Origin: Vitellaria paradoxa
Lineage: Eukaryota; Streptophyta; Magnoliopsida; Ericales; Sapotaceae
Direction of reading: 5' to 3'
DNA: 64,000 nucleotides
Assembly (NCBI GenBank): GCA_019916065.1
Contig: CM034242.1
Span: 11,352,879-11,416,878, forward strand
The position numbers and the translations under genes were made by a program. The notes under the pieces are model-generated. The model saw only the letters and a list, made by a program, of their open reading frames with translations. It did not search any database and was not told the DNA's origin. This document shows, one piece after another, positions 10,953 to 21,371 of this stretch (position 1 is its first letter; each line of letters begins with the position of its first letter).

Positions 10953-13260
10953 ATGATACTCACTTCGTTTATCTTGAAACAATTGAGCAACGTCGATATT
11001 CTTTTAGCCCTTGCTCTGGCCGTCCTTGCCGCAGCATGGTATGAACGGATATTCACAAGAAATGGGAAGAAAAACCTACCGCCGGGCCCCCGCGGCCTGC
11101 CCTTGGTCGGAAACCTCCCATTTCTCGACGGCGAGCTCCACGCCTGCTTGGCGAGCCTGAGTAAGACCTACGGCCCGATTATGAGAATTCATCTCGGCAC
11201 CAAGGTCGGAATCGTGGTCAGCTCGCCGGTGGTGGCGCGTGAAGTGCTTCGAGATCACGACTCCATCTTCGCCAACCGCGACGTGCCGGAGCTGGCCAGA
11301 GCCGCGGCGGCGAGAGGCGATTCCGACATAGTGTTCAGCCCGAACGGCCCGCTGTGGCAGTTGCTGAGAAAGGTCTGTGTCCGGGAGGTGCTCGGCGGCG
11401 CCACCCTCAACGCCGTCGGCAACCTCCGTCGACGAGAGATCAGGAATACGGTTAGGTATCTTCACGGCCAGGAAGGGTATCCGGTTAACGTCGGTGAGCA
11501 GATGTTCCGGACTGCTTTGAACGCAATGACGAGCATGTTGTGGGGTGTTACGGTTCCGGCGGAAGAGAGGGCTAGGATTGGGGACGATTTCCGGGTGCTG
11601 GTGGCCGAGGCGAAGGAGCTCTTGGAGAAGCCTAATCTAGCAGATTTCTTCCCGGGTTTTGGCTGGTTTGATTTGCAAGGGCTGAAGAAGCAAATGATGG
11701 GATTAGTCGCCAAGTTCAATCGCATATTCAATGAGATAAGTGACGGAAGATTAGATGCAGGCGGCGAAGATGGCCAGGATTTTTTACAGGTCTTATTGCA
11801 GCAGCTGAAGAACGGGGGAGACTCGAAAACGCCTCTGACCATGACCCACCTCAAGTTCTTGTTCATGGTATGTCCAGATTTTCACCCTTTGAAATTTTTA
11901 GGGTCTGTTTGGCAACCGTTATTTAGAAGTTACAAGTTATGCCTATTTAATTTTTTGACTTTTTTTTTTAAATGATTAAAATTACTCTTTTAAATTTTAA
12001 ATTTCTTTTAAACCATCAAAGATAAATATGTCAAATTAACGAGTTAAAAAATTAACTCCTAAAAAATTAATTCTTTTATCTTCCCAAATACAAAATGTTA
12101 GATTTTTAATAACTAGAAGTCAATTGTAACAAGTGAGCTATTTTCACTTCTCAAATTCTGTCATAGTGGGGTGGCAACCATCTTGCTTTTTTGGATTTGA
12201 AAGTCGGGTTTTTGTACTTATTTATGTTTTGTTATACCCTAATATCTTAAAATTTTATTGAACATATTAAACAACTAATTTATTGTAAAGTTTTTTGACC
12301 TTCCATTATATTCTCCGTTTTTTTTTCCCTGTTACAACTTAATATTATATTCGTTATTTTTCGTTATCATTACTAGGTGTTTTGGGTAACAAAAAAATAT
12401 AATAAAATAATAAAAAATTAATGTAAAAATGATATGTGATGAAATTTAATCAGAAAAAATTGATAATTTTTTATGACATTTTGATAAGTTTTTATATTTT
12501 TTTATGTACCAAACACACCCTTGCCCTGTGTACATTACCCGTCACTCTTTTTATATCTATTATTTTTTATTGCCATTACATTTGCTGTTACTGCTTTTTA
12601 AATCCATGTGCCTCGTGTTATGGACAGGACATGGTGTTGGGGGGAACCGAAACAACCTCAAATGCGGTGGAGTTTGCCATGGCGGAGATGATGAACAAGA
12701 CAGAGATCTTGAAGAAAGCGCAGCAAGAACTGGAGACGGTAGTAGGAAGAGACAACAACCTGGAGGAGTCTCACGTCAACAAGCTTCCCTATTTACAAGC
12801 CATACTAAAAGAAGTTCTGCGGCTGCACCCTGTGCTTCCCCTGCTGGTGCCTCACTGCCCCAGCCAGGCCTGTACCGTGGGAGGCTACACGGTTCCAAAA
12901 GGCGCTCGAGTCTTCGTCAATGTCTGGGCAATCCACAGGGACCCTTCCATCTGGGAAAACCCATTGGAGTTTTGCCCAGAGAGGTTTCTTGATGATGATG
13001 GAAATAAATTTGGTTACGGAGGAAACGACTTCAGCTATTTCCCATTTGGATCCGGGAGAAGAATGTGTGCCGGCATAGCACTGGCTGAGAGGATGTTCTT
13101 GCTTTCGCTTGGCTCGCTTCTGCATTCGTTTGATTGGAAATTGGGCGATGGAGAGACGTTGGATCTTTCGGAGAAGTTTGGGGTTGTGATGAAGAAACGA
13201 ATTCCTCTCTACGCCATCCCAACGCCAAGGCTGTCTAATCCTTCTCTTTATTATGAGTAG
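10953..13260 (+). CDS. Cytochrome P450, CYP706-type (first of a tandem pair)
   Basis: This is an ER-anchored heme mono-oxygenase. CYP706 members characterised elsewhere mostly hydroxylate terpenes or related specialised metabolites; the substrate here cannot be read from sequence. Exon 1 is 10953-11867 and exon 2 is 12628-13260, joined across a 760-bp intron (donor GTATGT, acceptor ACAG, phase 0) to give 515 residues, normal for a plant P450. An N-terminal hydrophobic anchor (about residues 14-29) is followed by the proline hinge PPGPRGLP. Later come the I-helix GGTETTS (310-316), ExxR (E367, R370), PERF (422-425) and FGSGRRMCAG with heme Cys452. All catalytic landmarks are intact. Exon 1 is strikingly GC-rich against AT-rich flanks. 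Substrate-recognition segments (ANRDVPELARAAAARGDSDI) differ clearly from the second copy. Family assignment rests on overall resemblance. Confidence 0.9.
12375..12520. mobile_element. Small MITE in the first CYP706 intron
   Basis: About 146 bp run from aggtgttttgggtaac to gtaccaaacacaccc, imperfect inverted ends. The interior (aaaaaatataataaaataat, gatgaaatttaat, tttttatgacattttg) matches 16940-17077 closely enough to define a family of two in this window. The element is entirely within the intron, ends more than 100 bp before the acceptor and does not disturb splice sites. Flanking duplication is not clear. Confidence 0.55.
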
Positions 13261-13344
13261 GAATGCTAATGTTTTAATTGTTGGCCGTTTCTAGAAAATG
13301 TTATTGGTAAATCATATGCAGATTCAGACCCGAATTAAAAAAAA

Positions 13345-13350
13345 AATAAA
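13345..13350 (+). terminator. Likely poly(A) signal of the first CYP706 gene
   Basis: AATAAA occurs 85 bp after the stop codon of the P450 gene, a usual distance for a plant 3' UTR. The A-rich context means that it is suggestive only. Confidence 0.4.
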
Positions 13351-13469
13351 GTTATTCAATTATGCAAACTTGCAGTATCATTTCTGCAAGGTAAAACTCT
13401 CCCCTCCCCATGCATGACCTTTGTGGTTTGGAGTGCCTTTTGTTTTTCTCTTATATCATATATTGGATT

Positions 13470-13812
13470 GAAGGGATTGGATGATATTATATAAATAATA
13501 TTATAAGATAATATATTAGATTGGATGTAACGTGAGATTAATTTTTTATGTTGATTTTTTTTTTTTTTTTTTTTGAGTATATTTGATTGGTAAGAGAAAA
13601 AGTAAGATATAAAATATGATTTAATATATATGAGAAGTGAAATTAAATAACTTTGAACTTTTAGATTTTGACAGTAAACAAATTTAAGAATCTGTAGAGA
13701 TATATTATTTCCCTCTCATGATGTTACTTATCCCTCATTTTGAAGATATAATGTTCAGTCCAAAATTTTAATATCACAAACCAAACACAAAATTAAAGTC
13801 AACTTAGTTAAG
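13470..13812. mobile_element. Degraded MITE of the 2891/62263 family
   Basis: The internal order (ggatgatattatataaata, gtatatttgattggtaaga, ttttgacagtaaacaaattt, then ccaaacacaaaattaaagtc) parallels the element at 62263-62640. The shared segment at the end (aattaaagtcaa) is nearly identical. The 5' terminus is not well preserved and no TTA pair could be assigned. Confidence 0.5.
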
Positions 13813-14719
13813 AATAGTAAAATATATCTGGAATTCTTCAATCATATCCGCTAAAAAAAATAAGGCCTTAATACTTATGAGGATAGTTTATTGATATTAC
13901 TGTACGTAAAAATTCGGTATATATTAATTTATGCTTCGTCGGTATATTTCGGCTTGTAACCACATTTTTTTTATCATACCGGATTATCAGATCATATTGG
14001 AAAATTTCCAATTACTTGCCTTTCTATCGTGTAATTTTTTATTTTTTTCAATTATTAGAATCAAGAAGGATAAATGGAAATTTATTTATTTATTTTTTTC
14101 ATTTCTTAACAACTCTAAATAAATTAAAAATTTCTTGATATAAAATTAATGTAAATCATGTTAGAATAATTGTTTAAATCAACATAATTAATATAAAGTA
14201 TTAAACATGTTATTTATATAATAAAATAGAACGGTTTTTGAAAATGTCACTCTCACAAACTAAGATCCAGCGGTTAGGATTGAGTTTTATTTTTTAACGA
14301 ATAACTGAGATCTTTTACATTTATAATGTTTATTTGTCCCACATCACAAAAACACAACAACTTCACTTTTTCTTTTACTTATAAAAGTACTAGAATTGTA
14401 GCATATAATTTTAATAAATAATAAATATAAAAAACTCATGAGTTCTGAAAAGAGACCCAATTTTTTTGGATTCAAAAATGAATTCATTTGCTCATGGGTT
14501 CCAAAATGCGACCCACTTGCTTAAAAATTGAACATGAATGTTAAATTTATATATTTCAATAACATTAGTAATTAAATTAAAAATGTAAGTAAAAAATGGA
14601 GTTGAACTAAAAAAACACAAACAAATAAAAAAACTTAAATAATAATTAGTTTATTTTTCTTATAACAATAACTTTTAATATTTTTAAAATTTAAAAGTAC
14701 AAAAATATCGAATATTAAT
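13813..14719. other. AT-rich spacer, nothing recognised
   Basis: No coding potential or element boundaries were found. A local duplication of 'aatgaattcatttgctcatgg'-like phrases at about 14440-14520 (cccaatttttttggattc, ccaaaatgcgacccacttgc) is the only structure noticed. Confidence 0.5.
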
Positions 14720-15115
14720 TAGGCTCTGGAGTAGTTATTTTTTAAATTTAAATTAGTCACATTTAATATATTTGTTTGATTTTATAAAGCACATATGATT
14801 AATAATAATATTTTTTATTTGAATTATTTTTATAAAACCAATTAAAAATTTATTATCGATTCCTATGTGACACTCTTTATATTCATCATTCCATTTTTTT
14901 TATTTTTATAAATATTTAAATAAAATTAGTCTTCGGGGTGATTTTTTTTCTAAATTCTAATTTTAAATTTAAATTGGTAAGATTGACTTTTTTATTAAGT
15001 ACAATGTATGATTAATGATAACATTTTTATTTTATTTTACTTTTATAAAATTTATTAAAAATTATTACAAAATTTTGTGTGACACTCTCCGCATTCACTG
15101 TTTTATTTTATTTTT
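14720..15115. repeat. Two diverged tandem copies, period about 210 bp
   Basis: Two units begin near 14720 (ggctctggagtagttatttt) and 14927 (gtcttcggggtgatttt). Both go on with 'atgattaatgataa..attttta', 'ataaaattaattaaaaatt' and end with a shared mark: tgtgacactctttatattca at 14867 and tgtgacactctccgcattca at 15078. The spacing of about 210 bp is constant. The repeat is diverged and non-coding. Confidence 0.6.
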
Positions 15116-15646
15116 TTCTTTTTACAAATCTTTGAGTCAAATATAATTTTTTATTTTTTTATTTTCCACAAACTTGCTCTCAGTATTTGGGTTATATCGC
15201 ATTCTGATAGACCATTGAATTAAACTTAATGATAATATCTAAAATGTTACATTGAGAAAGACAAAATTTTGCTTCTTGGTATTAATGATGATTCTTTGAT
15301 CTTTTGGTTGAATTATAAATGTAATGGTAATATTAGATTTCGAGTTTATATTAGATATTTAGTTAGTAGCTTTCAAATTGTGTTTTAGTTCTTCTAAAGG
15401 GAAAAATATAATGAAAAGATAATTTATTTTGAGTTTTTAAAAAGGAAAGTGTGGTAACATTTTTTAATTTCAAATACGTGCATATTTAATTTTAGTTGAA
15501 GAGTATCGTAGGCACAGGTTATTCACTAATTTATATATATAATTGGTGTTTCATATTTAAATTTAATATTTATTTGAGTGATTCATTGAGATTTTTGAAA
15601 ATATATAATGATGGTCTATTTTTGTTTATACACCAGATGCCCTCCT

Positions 15647-15840
15647 GGCATATATTGTCTGTTTTGTGTTTTGTGCCTCTGCATGAATTCTCGTGCACAG
15701 CTTTAAAATACGTTATATTAGGGAGAGAGGAGTTGGGTGTTTAATGGCACATATTATCTGTTTTGTGCCCCATATGAATTCTTACGCACGGCTTTAAAAT
15801 GCGTTGTACTAGGGAGAGATGAGTTGAGTGCTTATAAGTT
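15647..15840. repeat. Direct duplication of a 99-bp unit
   Basis: ggcatatattgtctgttttg at 15647 and ggcacatattatctgttttg at 15746 start two units that continue in parallel through gaattct.acgcac.gcttt, aaaat.cgtt and agggagaga.gagttg.gtg. The sequence that follows (to about 16450) has higher complexity and may be the edge of an old retroelement, but no protein domain could be identified in it. Confidence 0.7.
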
Positions 15841-17718
15841 ATCACAACTCTCGATTCCTTTCTGATATAGGATTTATGGTATCATTAGTGCCCTAAGTCA
15901 AGAACTAAGAAATCAGGAATAGTGAGCACATGACCCTTCGATTTCTATAGACGGCGTCAACTGATGATATCAATTGCTCGGGAGTCCAACTCTAACCTAC
16001 AATTTAGAAGATCGATGTGGTATTATCTATTAAAGTGTCTCTGATACTTAAGTTAATTACTGAGTTAAAGAAAATATTTTGATAGAGTTTTGGCTTAAAA
16101 AAAAAAAAAGAAGGGTTCTCAAACCTATTTGAATGGTGGGGTTCCCCTTTTTATATGCTTAAGCGCGAAGAGAGATAGTCACGGAAGATCTTGTTAGTTA
16201 TGAAAACATATTATCTTCCACTATTAGAATATTTTGAGATTCTATGAACTTCGTCTCTAAAAGTAGAATTGGCAGTTGCATCCAACTTGATGGTAGCCGG
16301 GAGATTCCAGACGAGAATCTCGCAGGGGCAACGTGAGCGGCTACTGCAATTGCTACTTTGTTCGGGATATATGCTCGGCTTCAACCGAGCTGGTCTAAGA
16401 CGACTCGAGCTAAACTAGTCAATACATGCTCAGTTATGTAGTGTTCTATCTTATTCTTTTGGGAGTCTAGAATAGCCCTCATCATATAATGTTTCTAAAT
16501 AAAAATATAGTTTTAGGAATCATATTTTTCTCCAAAACATTCTTGATTTTTATTTTTTTATTAAAACGACAGGGGTCCAATTCTTTTTGTTCTTAAAAGG
16601 CAGTGTAATGAAAAGGTCGGCAAAGAACAAGTAGGAACTACAAATTGGAGGACTCCCTGAGGTGGTGCCGACAATGCTAATTGGAATATATATCCGATAT
16701 TGAAAAAGTTGCTGAGATTGGTAACATTGATTGCCGCCATTGGAACGTAGCCAAAGTTAGCTGTTCAAAGCCAACTTTAATCTTCGGACTCTGTTTTGGA
16801 GCCACACGAGATTTTCAGCTTTTATTTAATTAGATTTTTTATTTTTTTTTAATTTGATCAAAATTATCTGTATACATTTTTATTTTTTTTAAACCATGAA
16901 ATATATGTATATCATATTAACAAAAAGTTAAAAAATTCAGGAGTGTTTAGATGGCAAAAAAATATATATAAAAAAGTAAAAAAAAATTGATACAAAAGTG
17001 ATATGAGGTGAAATTTGTTTGAAAAGATTGGTGACTTTTTATGACTTTTAGTAAAATTTAATAAACCAAACATCTCCTAACTACAAATAGTTAGCTTTGT
17101 CAGTTTCTCAAAAACGGAAGTAAAAGAAAAAAATAATCTTTTAATAACTAACCTAAAAAAAAAAAAATTAGTGCTCTTAAACCAAACTTTATGGCAATGT
17201 TTGGCTACCAAAAAAAAATTATTTTTCTGTAGTTCTTTTCAGTCCTATATAATTTTTTTCATCAAAATGTAATTTTTTTTAGAAGTTACAACTTTTAAGC
17301 ATGTTAATTATATTCGTAAAGATATATATAGACATACACGTATATATAAAAAAAATTTAAGTCCGTTTGAATAAAAATTTGAAAAAAATAAAAAAATAGA
17401 ATTCTCGTTGTTTTTTTTAAATTAAAATGAATAGTTTTTATTTAAACAAACGTGAATTTTTTAAATTTTTTTAATTACAAATGTATTTAACACGCCTAAA
17501 ATTTATAATTTTAAATAAAAGAAATCAAATTTTAGTAAAAAAAAATTCATGTAAGACAGGAAAAGAAAAGGAAAAAAAAAAGTTTCAAAAAGAACTAAAA
17601 ATCAGATTTTTTGCAACCGAACCAAGCCTAATACAACCAAGATTGAGGTGATGATATCACATCCCACGAAAACCCTTCTATACTTATCTTTTGTGATGCA
17701 CCATAGGCTTGGTGCCTA
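15841..17718. other. Spacer between the two P450 genes, with element fragments
   Basis: About 15841-16740 is of moderate complexity without a readable protein and might be non-coding retroelement sequence. From 16800 to 17600 it is AT-rich, with related fragments of the elements found at the window start and in the first P450 intron, including the small MITE at 16940-17077. No gene is supported. Confidence 0.5.
16940..17077. mobile_element. Small MITE, second copy of the 12375 family
   Basis: The ends are aggagtgttta and aaaccaaacatctcc, imperfectly inverted. The interior (aaaaaaattgatacaaaagt, gatatgaggtgaaatttg, tttttatgacttttagtaaa) matches 12375-12520. It sits inside an older AT-rich repeat, as the flanks ttaaaaaattcag and taactacaaa suggest. 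Confidence 0.5.
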
Positions 17719-17737
17719 TATATATATATATATATAT
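17719..17737 (+). promoter_or_regulatory. TATA-rich tract upstream of the second CYP706 gene
   Basis: A run of tatatata at about 17719-17737 lies 40-55 bp before the ATG at 17776, where a TATA box would give a very short leader. It is a dinucleotide repeat, so its length may vary between individuals. Function is inferred only from position. Confidence 0.35.
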
Positions 17738-17775
17738 GTATGTGAAGAGTAACTTGGTGTACTTCGAAAAAAAAA

Positions 17776-18955
17776 ATGTCCAATTTGTGTGATGCTAGTA
17801 ACAAGATAGTTGAACTTCCAATGTATATTTTTCTATCGGTGTTCGCACTTATAACTGCAATATTCCTCTGGCTCTTTAGGGAAACCAACAAGTGGATTAC
17901 TAAAGGAACAGCCGCATTGCCTCCAGGACCCCGGGGGCTGCCATTAATCGGGTATCTACCATTTCTAAGCTCAAGCCTCCACCATTCATTCACGGACTTG
18001 TCCAAAGTCTACGGACCAATCTTCAAGTTCTGGCTCGGCAGCAAATTATGCGTCGTCATAAGCTCTCCGTCCCTAATGAAGGAGGTCTTGCAGGAGCAAG
18101 ACGCCACATTCGCCGACCGCGACCTTAACATTTCCGGCTCCGTCTTCTCCTACGGCGGCAACGATATCGCTTTGGCCGCTTACGGCCCCGATTGGCGCAA
18201 CTCCCGGAAGATCTTCGTGCGGGAGATTATGAGCAGAGCGAAGCTCGACGCTAGTTACGCGATCAGAAGGGAAGAGGTTAGGAAGACGATTCTGGAGATT
18301 TACAGAAGAGTTGGAAATCCGATTGAGATCAGTGAATTTACGTTTCGAACCGCGTTCAATTCGACTACTAGGATGTTGTGGGGCGGAGCTCTGGAAGAGT
18401 ATCGGGGAGAGGACGATGGATTTGCGCTTGCGGCTGAGTTTCGAACGGCGATCTCTGGGCTTTCTGTGCTGCTTGCGAAGCCGAATGTTTCGGATGGGTT
18501 GCCGGCCCTTGCTTGGCTTGATTTGCAGGGGATTGAGAGGGAAACTAAGAAGTTTACGCTCTGGGAAGAACGACTGTTTGACTTTGTGATAGAGAAGAGA
18601 AGGAGGGAGTCGGCAAAAGGAGGTGAGTCGGAGAAGAAGGAAAAGGACTTTCTGCAACTCCTAGTTGACCAGCTTAATGGGAATACGGATTCGGGAACTA
18701 CGCTGAATCCTAGGCAAGTGAAGGCAATGCTTATGGTAATTAATTAGTTTTCTCGAATTCCTGTACCTTCGTAACCTTTGTTTGTCTAAGGCTGATTAGT
18801 TTGTTAAAAATTTTTAAAACTTTATAATAGTTATTTATTTTTTTATTGCATTGTACGAATTATAGATTCATAACTTATCTTATTTTTTATCACTCAGAAT
18901 ATATCCTAAATTCTATACAAGGGAGGATAGCTAAATTAAGTAAGGTAAAAGAAAG

Positions 18956-18988
<33 letters not shown>

Positions 18989-21222
18989 TTAAAGACGAGA
19001 AGATAAATGAAGGATAGATTAATATATGTTTGGAACATAGATTTGTCAAATGAAAAGGAAAAATAAAGAGAAAATAAAATTTATACTTTCTGTATTTTTT
19101 TGTTTTGGTATAATTAATTAAGTAAAAGTTAAATTTGTTGATATGTATATATTTATTTTAGTCTTATTTTTGTAATTCATTAAAAAAAATAAAATAAACA
19201 TAACTTTTTATATTGTTTTGTATTTTTATCATTTTTCTTCATTTTTTCCCTCTACAAATTTATGTTCTAAACATAGTATAAAAAATACTATTATACTATT
19301 TAAAATATATTTATCATTGATGGACATTTGAGAAATAATAAAAAAAAATCCCAGAATAAGGTTGAAAAAATGTAATTTAAAATTAGTTTTTACTTATTAC
19401 ACCTTAAATTGGGGTTGAAATAAAACTTAATTAATGGAGGTGAATAAAGGTAGATTAGTCATCTTTATTCGCTTCTCTTTCTTCCTTTTACCTCTTTCCA
19501 AACAAAATAAATTTTTTCACCCTCTTTCCTACCATTCTCTTCCCCCTGCTTTCACTTCCTTCCAAATAAAGAAACAGTAATCCTATACAAGTAAAATTCT
19601 TACCCATAAATATTAATTTATTTGGATAATGTGACAACCTTTTGAACCTATTCCATTGGAAAATAAATCCACTAAAGCGTTCTATATTGCACAAAATATT
19701 GCCACCTCTGTTGTTAAACAAATTGTTGGAAAAATTAGTCAAATTTAGTCACTGTTTTGAGAAAACTAAATATCATTAAATTGAACTTACAATTTTGTGC
19801 AAAAAATCGAATTCACTGATCAAGCCTAGTGTTGGACACTATCTCCTTAAGACTGAATTCGCCCCCCACAAGGCTTCTGGTTTTAACGGACGTCAGTCTT
19901 CCAGGATAGAATGATCACACATACACACAAAAGGAAGCAATAATTTGTGTGTTCCTGCGAACCAATACTTTGTTTGTACTCTTTGTATGCAGATGAAATT
20001 TTCTTATGCAAAATAATTTTGTATGCAATATTTTTAATACAAAAATCCAACATAGTTTTATGCAAGGATGAATATTTAAACAGTTAGCCATTAGCCATGT
20101 CTATTAGAAGAATAGACACTACCATTCATGAAGAGGGGCATCTGTTCATAAACAGACATGTCTGTTAGGAAGAGATACTCCAAAATGATATAGTTTTGGA
20201 GAAACAGTATTTAGACTGGGCTAATAATGAGATTGGGCTAATGGGCCACAGAATTTTCTAAGCCCAAAATCCAAAATTAGGTCATTCAAACCCAAAATTT
20301 ATTTAGGCCCACTTTAGTTTTAACTTTGAAGCCAATTTTCATTCACATAATTCATGGTTTTGAACATGTGAATACATGAAATTAATATTCTTACATAATT
20401 ATATTAATTCCACATTTGATCCATAATTAATAATATATGGACTTCACATAAATATTAGGTTAAAGTTTATAAAAATTGATAGTTAAAACTATGAATTTCA
20501 ACACAAATATCAGTGCTAAATACTAATATCTTTCTCTTTCAACACAATAATCCAGTAATTGCTGTTTGGTGCAGGACATCGTGTTCGGTGCAACGGATAC
20601 GACTACAAGCACGTTGGAATGGGTGATGACGGAGATGATGAAGCATCCGGAAATATTGGAAAAGGTGAACGAAGAATTAACAGATGTTGTGGGAACGAAC
20701 AACGTTGTCGAAGAATTCCACCTGCTGGAACTGAAGTACCTTAACGCAGTTGTGAAGGAGACCCTCCGGTTGCACCACATAGTCCCACTCCTAGTACCCC
20801 GAACTTCAACCAAATCCAGCACCGTGGGCGGTTACCACTTACCAAAAGGTTCTAGGATCTTCGTGAATGCTTGGTCCGTTCACAGGGACCCCAGCATTTG
20901 GGACAACCCCTTGGAGTTCCAGCCTGGGAGGTTCTTAACTAGCAACGCTGACAAGCTCACCTCTTTGGGAACCAATTTTGAGTATCTTCCGTTCGGGTCC
21001 GGTAGGAGGATGTGCCCGGGGGTGGCTTTAGCCGAGAGGATGTTGGTTTACATGTTGGCTTCCTTCTTGCGTTCGTTTGACTGGAAACTGCCAGAGGGTG
21101 CGGAATTGGACCTTTCGGAGACATTTGGGATTGTGACGAAGAAAGCAACCTCGCTTGTTGTTATCCCGACACCAAGGTTCTCCGACACAGAGGTTTCTGC
21201 GTGGTATAGTCAACAATGTTAG
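17776..21222 (+). CDS. Cytochrome P450, CYP706-type (second of a tandem pair)
   Basis: ER-anchored heme mono-oxygenase, paralogue of the gene at 10953 and in the same orientation. Exon 1 is 17776-18735 and exon 2 is 20575-21222, with an 1839-bp intron (donor GTAATT, acceptor TGCAG) at the same codon position and phase as in the first gene. The product is 535 residues. A membrane anchor (about residues 17-35) is followed by the hinge PPGPRGLP, the early segment YGPIFKFWLGSKLCVVISSP typical of CYP706, I-helix FGATDTTTS, ExxR (E382, R385) and FGSGRRMCPG with heme Cys467. The usual PERF motif reads PGRF (437-440), a Glu-to-Gly change in an otherwise intact enzyme. The intron carries an ATT microsatellite (18963-18989) and a transposon-like element. 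The substrate is not predictable; terpenoid-type specialised metabolism is the usual role of the family. Confidence 0.9.
19022..19280. mobile_element. Inverted-repeat element in the second CYP706 intron
   Basis: The ends tatgtttggaacatagattt and aaatttatgttctaaacata form an inverted repeat over about 20 bp with two mismatches. The interior (taagtaaaagttaaatttgt, ttattttagtcttatt) matches the outer element at 2272-2862. About 260 bp, non-coding, more than 1 kb from the acceptor. Confidence 0.65.
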
Positions 21223-21365
21223 AATATAGTCAATGCTGCATTTGTGTCAGTTTTGATAGGCTTCAGATTTACTCTTCTGCATGTGTGTTTACGTCAATAC
21301 TTAAATTGTGAGTCTTGTAAGATTTTCGCCTAACCATACATATGTACTACACAAAATTATTGGTC

Positions 21366-21371
21366 AATAAA
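21366..21371 (+). terminator. Likely poly(A) signal of the second CYP706 gene
   Basis: AATAAA occurs about 145 bp after the TAG stop, preceded by a TG-rich stretch (about 21265-21320: gcatgtgtgtttacg, ttgtgagtcttgt) as in many plant 3' UTRs. Confidence 0.45.

Noticed and set aside
11076..11866. Minus-strand frames of 129 and 134 codons
   Set aside because: They are antisense shadows of the GC-rich first exon of the P450 gene at 10953.
12436..12627. Open frame joined to the second exon of the first P450 gene
   Set aside because: It is intron sequence that stays open by chance; the AG at 12626-12627 and alignment with the second gene place the exon start at 12628.
18073..18657. Minus-strand frame of 194 codons
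   Set aside because: Antisense of exon 1 of the second P450; no recognisable protein and no splice or start support.
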